Source of the DNA: Pararge aegeria
Taxonomy: Eukaryota > Arthropoda > Insecta > Lepidoptera > Nymphalidae
DNA: 64,000 nt
Assembly: GCF_905163445.1 (NCBI RefSeq)
Contig: NC_053205.1
Coordinates: forward strand, 2,232,001-2,296,000
Direction: 5' to 3'
This document shows, piece after piece, positions 56,062 to 64,000 of the stretch. The notes under the pieces were generated by a model. The model was not told the DNA's origin. It saw nothing but the letters and a program-made list of their open reading frames with translations, and searched no databases. The number at the start of each line of letters is the position of its first letter. The first letter of the stretch is position 1. The position numbers and the translations under genes were made by a program.

Positions 56062-59000
56062 ATGTCTAATAGCAACCTATTTCTAAAGTCCGCATTCGTG
56101 CGGGCTCCACTGCAGAACGGCGTTGGCCGCTACGTTTGTCAGCTGCAGCGAATTGTGCTGAAATTCTGCAAAAGCCATGGAGGCAGCCGTGGTATAAGGT
56201 ATCAAAACAATTATTTTCGGTGTAAGATTATGTTATAGAAGACTCTAGAAAAAGGATTCAATAATAGAGCGTTCGCGTGTATCTTATTGCACTTATATCC
56301 TATTAATATAAATGCGAAAGTTTGTTTGGACGGATAGATGTATGTTTGTTACCCTTTCACGCAAAAAGTACTTAACAGATTTGAGTAAATTTTGAAATGG
56401 AGATGGATTATATTCTGTATTAACACATAGGCTGCTTTTTATCCAGAGAAAATTTACGGTTCCGCAGGATTCATGAAAAACCTGAGGCCTTAGTACTTTG
56501 TTATTAAATTTATATGTTTCCGCCAAGTGTATGTAAAAATATTAGTTACTAGCTATTGCCCGCATTCTGCGTCCGCTTTTAATACAAATCCTTTCTTTTT
56601 TTTTAATTTCACTACAAGATATCTCAGCTGGTGGTAAGAGATGACGCAGTCTAAGATGGTAGTGGGTTAACCTGTTAGGTAGTATGGTAGTCATACCCTA
56701 ATTGCTTTCTACTCAACATTGCACCAGAACACTAAATTGCTTAGCAGCACGTCCTTATTAGTACGGTGGGTGTAAGCCACACAACAGTTGCTATAAGTCT
56801 TGGTAGTAGGGGTGTGAACTGTTACTTAATTGGCCAAGCACTCCAGTCACAATTGCCGGAGGAATGCAAGTTCAGATCCTGCTTTTTCTAAAATTTTTAC
56901 ATCAATTTTCAAATTATACATAGGCCATACAAGCAATGTTAACTTAAAAAATTTTAATTTCAGAGACTTCATTGAACAAGATTTGGTTAATTTTGCAAAA
57001 CAAAACCCCAGTGTTGTTGTATACCTGAAGCCCCGAAGGCACAGAAGCCCTGCTGTTGTGGCAGAGTACTGTGAGTATTTCAAGAATTAATTTAAAATTA
57101 TTGTAAGGTTTGGATGTTAACGAAAAAAACATCAACCAAGTAAAAAGTAATTGTATGTATAAATTAAGCGTGAATACTATTTGCTACAACTAGCTTCAAA
57201 TTGCTAAACATACTACTACCTTTGCTTTAAAATGTGGGTATATCCTGATATACTTTATACATTAGTGTCATTTCAAAAATGAAGAAAGATTTATATGGAT
57301 CCATTCATAAGTGTATGTGTATGTTAGGTTATTCTTGAACACACATTTAAAAAAATCCTTCAAATTGATCATCTCAAAGTTGGTTAAAAAGGATTCAAGC
57401 CACAATTATTGTAGTCTGGTGACATACAATTTGAAAAGGGCATCTGGCGAGTTTCTAGCTGGCTTCTTCGTAGAGGATCTGCTTGGAAAGAATTATTTTA
57501 GTTTTTTTTTTATTTTGACTTTAAGGCCTTAAAAATAAATTTTGCATGATGTCAGAATGGTAATGTAGTGTTTTAGCATACTATGACATTTGGAACATGC
57601 TGCCAGTTGAACTGTGGCAGAACACCATGAGTATGTGATTTTAAACTGAGTTTTGCACATGTTTAGAGGCTCATTTACCTTCAGGCAAACGCACGTACAT
57701 AGTTTTGTCAAAATTTACCCCCACCATGGTGAATATTTACCCAAGATTCACTGTAGAAATTTCAAAATTGTGTTGTCTGTGACTATTTATGTTGTCTGTT
57801 GATCTATTATTAATGAATAAATAAATTAATAAGGACGGTAACGGGACCCATTACCGTCATGACAGGATGCAGAACGGTCGGTGATCTCAGTAAATAGTAG
57901 TAGTAACATGGAGGATGCTGCAGCCTGTTCATCATTATATTTCTTTAGTATCCTTGAACATCACCCACAAGATGAGCGGTTGTGACAGTTTTATTTAGAA
58001 TGCTGTCACAACACAGTAAATTACATTAAGTCCCTAAAAATGCTCAATATAAATAAATCCCGATGCCCTCCCGACCCCCGACAAAGCAAATAATCTCCCC
58101 GAAAAACAAGTTCGATAATTTTAAGTTCACATTTTCGTCAAACGACACTTGCAAACAAGACACAAAAAAAAATGGCAAATACTGATGGCAAGAACAATAA
58201 ACATGCTAATTCGGTTCTTATCTTATGTGTCACAAATACCTAATATATTTTTTTTTCTTATATCTACAGTGCAATGCAAAAATATGTTTTTTTACTTAAA
58301 ATATTATGTATAATTAATATTATTAACTTATTTTTTTATTTCTCCCGACCAAAGCCCTAAAATCCTGAAAAATCGGTGATTGATCCCGATAACAGGAAGA
58401 ATCGATCTGGCAACCCTGGTTAGAAGTAATATAGGATACTTTTTATCCCGACATTAAGCTCTCGAAACCTTTGGGAGAGGGGATGAAAGTGTTTGACGAT
58501 TTTACACCATAACGCCGACAAATTATAATCGATTTAAATAATTATGTACTATAGAGGTTATAATAAGTGTTTAATTTTGCCCAAACTTTGTGTAGATCTG
58601 AATGTGGTTGGAGATAGAGGACAGAACCGCTAAGCGGACAGCAGCAAACCCCTCACTTAAGGCTTAGCAATACTGAATACTTGAATTTTTTTTAGAACTA
58701 CAATTAAATTGAATGCCAAATCACAAAACAAAATCAAACGCAGACGAAGTCGCGGGCAACAGCTAGTAATAAATAAATATACTAACAATACACACATCGC
58801 CATCTAACCCCAAAGTAAGCGTAGCATGTGTTATGGGTACTAAGATGACTGATGAGTATTTTTATTAATGATATACATAAATACTGATAATATACATATA
58901 AACACCCAGACACTGAAATACATTCAAGCTCATCACACAAACATTTTCCAGCGGCCTTCGGCTCAGAAAGCAGGGTCGCTGCAAACCGCGCCAATCGGCC

Positions 59001-59386
59001 GTCACAAATGTCAAAATGTCAAGGGCATGCATATTAAATATGTTAATCAAAATTTTCTCTTTTCTTTCCTAGTAAATGGTGACAGAGTATGGATGAGCAT
59101 GCACCTTAAAACCCACTCGGAAATCACTAAGTGGATTGAAGTACTAAGAACTCAACAAGGCGACGTTTCCGGGGCACGTCTAAGAAAATACCAATACACA
59201 GATCATCCATCATTACAAGGACCCTGGACACCTTTCACCTTCAAGGATCCAGAGCTCAATGTAGCTCAGTTGCCTGACCCCAAGTTCGGAGCAAATAACA
59301 GAATTCCTATGTCAGCAACTGAAAAATTGAGAATCATGTTCGAGAAACAGAAGATCAGCGATGAGGAAGTCAAGACTGGGGAATAG
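56062..59386 (+). CDS. mRpL43: Mitochondrial large-subunit ribosomal protein mL43
   Basis: Exons 56062-56198, 56964-57070 and 59073-59386: 558 nt, 185 aa, all junctions in phase (2, then 1). The start is ATG at 56062, first residues MSNSNLFLKS. Family features are NGVGRYVCQLQRIVLKFCKS with GGSRGIRDFIE at the N-terminus, FAKQNPSVVVYLKPRRHRSP in the middle, VVAEYLNG across the second junction, and the DHPSLQGPWTPF block. This is the L51/S25/CI-B8 thioredoxin-like domain, which in mL43 is built into the large subunit of the mitochondrial ribosome. The family is usually short, and this length is normal for insects. Intron 2 (2 kb) carries a Helitron-like fragment and a SINE. No upstream motif was identified. 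Confidence 0.95.
56290..56575 (+). mobile_element. Helitron-like fragment in mRpL43 intron 1
   Basis: TCCTATTAATATAAATGCGA at the start and TTGCCCGCATTCTGCGTCCG at the end; the order of the ends is typical. Confidence 0.5.
56580..56880 (-). repeat. SINE family C in mRpL43 intron 1
   Basis: GGTAGTGGGTTAACCTGTTA, TTCTACTCAACATTGCACCA and GCAAGTTCAGATCCTGC near the head. Confidence 0.55.
58425..58765 (+). mobile_element. Helitron-like fragment in mRpL43 intron 2
   Basis: TAATATAGGATACTTTTTAT through CGCGGGCAACAGCTAGTAAT; near-identical to part of 10100-10445. Confidence 0.55.
58768..59005 (-). repeat. SINE family A in mRpL43 intron 2
   Basis: Minus copy whose head lacks about 20 nt around the B box (CATTTTCCAGCGGCCTTCGG). 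It ends about 70 nt before exon 3. Confidence 0.8.
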
Positions 59387-60195
59387 ACAATTCTAGATTT
59401 AAATTGGAAACACAGAGGATCTTAGAATTGTATGGCAAAAGTAATACATATTATTTAAATTATTGTACTGGATAGGTTTTCTTTGTATTGAACCATAAAA
59501 AATTGTTCATAACTGGAAATGCCTTAAATACATTAAATGGTTCTTTTAAATAAAGCATAGTACGACCATGCTGATATGACTCACAGTTATTAACGTTCCT
59601 AAAATTAAACATTTCAAAAATTACTTGCTGCAGTGATTTTTCATAATTTGGTATAAGAAAAGGTTTACAGTCTAAGTTTAAGTATCTATAGCCATTCAGA
59701 TTATCTAATTTTTACAAAACTTTCTATTACATATAGGTCCATGGCATATTTTATAAATAGTGTAAATATTGTGTAGAAAGTAGCCAAATATGATTGTAAT
59801 GTTTAAGTATGAATAAATAGATTAGTTCGAAATTTAAAAATTTGTTTCAATTCTATGAAAAAAAATATAAAATATTTTTAGAGCATCTACCTTCAAACCC
59901 TATAAGCAAATCCAATCCAATTGAGAGTTATATAACCAGGCTTTGCACATTTTGGAACTTCTCAATCATCAGTATTCCAAGATATAACGTTCATTTGTAT
60001 TAAAGCTAAAATAATATGTTTTTCAATAAAGTGTCTGACTTCATTGGTGCTAATTCTGTGGTAAACAAATCTCTTGAACTAAGCTAACTTGAGCCCTGTA
60101 AGGGCTGAAATTGTGCTATTATTTCTATGCATATTGTTGTGTGAAGAAATTAATAATTATAAACGTGTCAATTTAATAAAATATTTAAAAATTAA
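59387..60195 (+). other. mRpL43 3' UTR and downstream sequence
   Basis: AT-rich, with AATAAA signals at 59549 and 59813. No gene seen. Confidence 0.55.
59549..59554 (+). terminator. Polyadenylation signal of mRpL43
   Basis: AATAAA 163 nt after the stop codon, followed by a further AATAAA near 59813. Either could be used. Confidence 0.5.
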
Positions 60196-60400
60196 TGTTT
60201 ACAAAAAAAAACCAGGCTAAACTTGATGTGGGCTTCTTAGACCAGGACGCGTTTGGAACCCTCGTAGCTTTAGTTTTAAGCTTACGAATATGTATATCGC
60301 CATCATCTCACTACCGTGTACTTCTCATGTAATGTACATCAAAAGTGCCACCTATGGGCCGGGCCTACTTGAATAAAGATATTTTTGAATTTTGACTTTT
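60196..60400 (+). mobile_element. LINE 3' tail
   Basis: ACGCGTTTGGAACCCTCGTA and CACCTATGGGCCGGGCCTAC, ending TTGAATAAAGATATTTTTG. Confidence 0.6.
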
Positions 60401-60724
60401 GAAGGAATAAGCGAGTAATGGACATAAATAACATTAATAAAAAAAAAAAAAAATTGAATTTATAACCTTCACCTTTTATAAAAAGCCTGTTGAAAATATT
60501 TAATACCAGATAGTTATTAGGTACCAATAGTTAGTAGCCAAAGACTTTAAAGATATTTTAAATGTGGTGTTGTTGATATAAATTAAAAAATTATGCAGAA
60601 ACGAAGCGGGCAAAATATATATAAAAGAAAAACTAATTAGGGTTACCAAATTTTTTAATATCAAAATAGATCTGTTACTTCATAGAAACTTAATTTTTAA
60701 ACACTGATCAACTGTTACTTTTTA

Positions 60725-60960
60725 GTCCAGCAGGGCTAGAACGGGCAGGAGACAAAAATTATATCCCCGATTATATATCCAAGGCATATAATTATCGTGT
60801 CCACCTGCTAAAGCACGGGATTATGGAATAGGCGTAGTTTACCCCCGTTTATTATAACACATATATTATTTGGATAGGATTTGAGAGTTAATAAAGCTGT
60901 GGGAGAAGATACATTTTTATTCTTTCCCCTGGGATATAAATGTATCCTGCCCATGCTGTG
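60725..60960. repeat. Dispersed repeat copy
   Basis: ACGGGCAGGAGACAAAAATT and TTCTTTCCCCTGGGATATAA, shared with 4265, 50275 and 50880. Confidence 0.5.
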
Positions 60961-61021
60961 CAGAAAAACTGATTTAACATGGAAACTAACTCTGGCATAC
61001 AATATAACAAATTAACATAAT

Positions 61022-64000
61022 TTATCCTTTTGAAGAGAAATTCCTATGAGAATTTTTCAAATGAATCTGCATATACCTCGGTGATTTGAATTCCTTTCCG
61101 CATATCTCACACGGGTGTAATTTCCCATCGTTATGGTGGACACGTTTCAAATGTGCCAACAAATATGATCTACACTTCAATGTTGATTTACATATATGAC
61201 ATGTGAATTTTTCATCGCTGTGGCAGTTTCTAAGGTGTGTCGTCAAGGCATATTTGGAATACAATATAGCTGGACATTTAGGGCAATTCGTTTTTTTCGG
61301 ATCATCCTTCTGAACTTTTTCATGAAGCAGCTTGTGCCGTTTTAGGTAACGTTTAGCTTTAAACAATAAACCACACTTTTCGCATTTAAACTTACGTGCA
61401 CAATGCACTTCTGTCATATGACCGAACCAAGTTTTATACGGATATGTTTTGTTGCAGATTAAGCATTTACGTTTTTGTTTAGTTACAAGGGCTTCATCAT
61501 TACTGCATACAAATTTCCTGTAGTGATTGATGAGAATGTGGTTTTTCAGCCTTTTCTTTTTTTTAAAGTACTGAGGGCAGTGTTCGCACATAAACAGTTT
61601 ACGTTTGATCAAAGGCACTTCTAAATGAATAAGGTTGTGTCGAAGGAGTGAATAGCTGAAACATAAAAAAAAGAGTATTTAAAAACAAATGAACAGAGGT
61701 AAACTCCTTAAATTTAAATAGATCCGGGCATTTTTTAATCCTGCTGGTTGGTCCCCAAAAAGACTTTTAACAAATACTTCAGTGAGTAATCATAGATTGT
61801 CTTTAAATACAATCATAGGTCTTTGATCTTTATTGACCAATTTGTATTATGTTAAATTATCTTAACAATGAGGACCTGAAAGTTACTAGTATTTTAATAA
61901 CAAAACAGAGTATTTAACTTCCATCACTAATACCACCTCAGTAAATTGCTATCATCGCATACATAGCATCGATGAATTTATTTAATAACTAGCGGACCCG
62001 CGCGACTTCGTCCGCGAATGCGTCAACTTCAAAGAGTAGTCATATGCTGTCGCGGACTGTTTCATAGAACTTTACAGAAACAATTCCGATAGACTTACTA
62101 CATATTTCCGTCGTTTAGCGTAACGTTTACCGTTCACGCATCGCACGCATCGGAATCTCTCAAAAAGGATATTTTCTGCAGTTTTTGCAACATTATTTAT
62201 TAATGATTGTGTTTTATAGCCTTAATTAATACTACCAACTACTACTACTATTTATATATATTATAGTTATATTTATATATATATATTTATATTTTATTTA
62301 TATTTATATATTTGTATCATTTTTAAATCTTATTTATTGCACCACCTACCTCTTTTCTATGTTTTTTCCTTTTACGCCATTGGTTGCCTGGAAAAAATCG
62401 CTATGTAGCGATAAGGCCACCAAATTGTACTCTCTTGATTTGTATTTATATCTTTGTAACTACTTTTTGTTTCTTTGGTGTACAATAAAAGTGTATTCAT
62501 TCATTCATTCATTCATACCAATGCAAAATAAAATTGAAATCGAAACAGCGTTTTCTGAGATTAGCTCGTTCAACCAAACAAACTCAAAAGCTTGACAATA
62601 TTTCAACTATGCCCATCTAAAAAAACCACGTCAATCTAAAACTCCGTTGCGCGTTATTTGAAAGACAAATGCGGAAAAAAGCGATGTTATCCTGTAGGAG
62701 CTGTTGGTTTTTCCGGGATAAACAGAAGCCTATGAGCTATTCCAGGATGGTTTGCATGCAGTGGCGTGCAAAGAGGGTATGCATAGAGTATGCAGGTGAC
62801 ATAAAAAGAAGAAAATCTCCAGTACAAGTTATAAATACTTATGGGTAGGCTTTTTATAACTCTTACAATGCCTATTGTTAAATTTTTTATAACTCTTACT
62901 GGGGATTTTCTTCATTTAATATCATCTACATACCCTGTGGCGTGCATAGAGGGTATGCTCTATGCACGCCACTGTATGCATGCTTTTGATTGTTGTTGTC
63001 CAATATGCCTTGCGACGTGCCTATGCGTGTGTAATATGTGAAGAGTTATATCCTTTATCTCCGACAATATTTATCAGATCCTTAATCATAAATATATATA
63101 TCAAATAAAAAAGAATTATTAAAATCTATTCAAATTTAACGGAGTTATGAAGTAAAATTGATAAAAATCTTCATCCCATTTCCCGAGGGAAATATACTGT
63201 TTATCGGGATAAAAAGTGTCCTATATGTTAACCCGGAATATCAGCAACAACTATACAAAATTTTAAATCCATTCAGTAGTTTTCACGTGATGCCAGGACA
63301 GACAGGCATCGTTTGGACTTAGTATCGATTATAAAGCATCCCAGGTCAAAATTTTCAAAATATATTAAATGTACAGAAATCTTCCAGTGACAGATTTATT
63401 ATAAGTATAGATTAAGTTTAAAAATTACAGGTCTTCTCACCCCCTAGTTGGTTCCAATGTACATAACTAATTAATTTAACCTTAATTATTTTTAGTAGGA
63501 TTTCATCAATTTTAAATTATATTTGCCATCATAATCTCAGATAATCTCAGAGAAGAACTAACATGAAACAGCAGAAAGTTTTTATATAAACAAATTGCTT
63601 GGTAACATATTTGTGTTACTAGGAGATTAGATCTAGTCAAAAAGTACAAACCTAGTAGAGAAATATTTCCTGCATAACAAACATGTTTGCACACTCTCTT
63701 CTTTTAATTCTTCATAGCTTATTTCATTGTCGTAAATTTCGTTCGGCTGCATGGCGAATTCCTTAGAAATCACATCGTAATTTATACTCTCTTCTTTAAA
63801 CTTCTTGGAGTTTATTTCCTCCTGGTACTTTTCATTTGGGCCATACCTTATTAACTCCTCATAGTTTTTATGAGAGTAGCTATTCTTCGGGTACTGGTTT
63901 GGACCCAATACGGTTTGTATACTGTCCCAGTCGATATCATTTTCTACCTTAACACGGACAACAAAATCCAAATAATTTCCATTATTTTCTTCTACAATAA
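61022..64000 (-). CDS. C2H2 zinc-finger protein, seven fingers (5' partial)
   Basis: Minus-strand exons 64000-63652 (open to the window edge) and 61655-61022, joined in phase 2; 326 codons in the window. The first part is acidic linker (VKVENDIDW, YEELIRYGPN, EELKEESV), as in many ZAD-type insect zinc-finger proteins, but no ZAD is in view. Finger 1 (CLLCRKYFSTSYSLLRHNLIH) is created by the splice, which confirms the intron. Six more follow: CEHC, CLIC, CEKC, CPKC, CHIC and CEIC, each with the paired histidines. Linkers are not the TGEKP type. It probably binds DNA; the target is unknown. It is convergent with mRpL43. Confidence 0.9.
61985..62160 (-). mobile_element. Helitron/RTE-derived end in the zinc-finger intron
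   Basis: TAACTAGCGGACCCGCGCGA and CTTCGTCCGCGAATGCG. Confidence 0.5.
62375..62516 (+). mobile_element. LINE 3' tail with (ATTC)n end
   Basis: TTGGTTGCCTGGAAAAAATC, AAATTGTACTCTCTTGATTT and TTGGTGTACAATAAAAGTGT, then five ATTC units. Confidence 0.6.
62758..62985. mobile_element. Palindromic MITE (GGCGTGCATAGAGGG family)
   Basis: CAGTGGCGTGCAAAGAGGGT..GAAGAAAATCTCCAGTA pairs with TACTGGGGATTTTCTTCATT..CTATGCACGCCACTG. About 228 bp, in the intron of the zinc-finger gene. Confidence 0.75.
63060..63400 (-). mobile_element. Transposon-derived tail in the zinc-finger intron
   Basis: TATCGGGATAAAAAGTGTCC and CAGTAGTTTTCACGTGATGC are typical of the text next to Helitron-like and RTE ends. Confidence 0.4.

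Noticed and set aside
58868..59072. N-terminal extension of the mRpL43 exon 3 frame
   Set aside because: It lies in a SINE and intron; the TTTCCTAG acceptor and the family's VVAEYLNG motif fix the exon start at 59073.

Overview
The window is AT-rich animal nuclear DNA, almost certainly from a butterfly or moth (Lepidoptera). The basis is the gene structure (short phase-consistent exons in long introns) and the repeat set: three tRNA-headed SINE-like families, CR1/Zenon-like and RTE LINE tails, Helitron-like fragments ending in 'gcgggcaacagctagt', and many MITEs, all of a kind I know from lepidopteran genomes. The species cannot be named from sequence alone.

Layout. 1-13.67 kb: only repeats recognised. 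13.67-46.17 kb (+): the last 14 exons of one long coiled-coil protein gene (731 codons in the window, 5' end not found). Intron 6 holds a 17-bp minisatellite split by a full-length-looking LINE (- strand), which is split by a Harbinger DNA transposon, which is split by an 824-bp TA-flanked MITE. 46.17-49.42 kb: intergenic, between convergent genes. 49.42-54.79 kb (-): a four-exon gene of 445 codons with three C2H2 fingers and a conserved cysteine/histidine region that I link tentatively to MULE-like or domesticated-transposon proteins. 54.79-56.06 kb: divergent intergenic region. 56.06-59.39 kb (+): mRpL43, three exons, 185 aa. 61.02-64.0 kb (-): a C2H2 gene with seven fingers, 5' end beyond the window.

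All four gene models come from splice sites and reading phase, not from single open frames. Every exon-exon phase matches, and several fingers or conserved motifs are completed only by splicing.

The most unusual observation is mobile DNA lying very close to exon ends. One hAT-like MITE family (TIR TATGGAGGGTAGAGGTAAGG, 8-bp target duplications) has three copies here. One starts 9 nt after the exon 9 donor of the coiled-coil gene and brings a much stronger 5' splice site. Another ends 26 nt before exon 2 of the C2H2/MULE-like gene. A SINE tail abuts the donor of exon 13, and a different MITE lies about 12 nt after the stop codon of the C2H2/MULE-like gene. Parts of two coding exons of the coiled-coil gene also have decayed copies just downstream of themselves.
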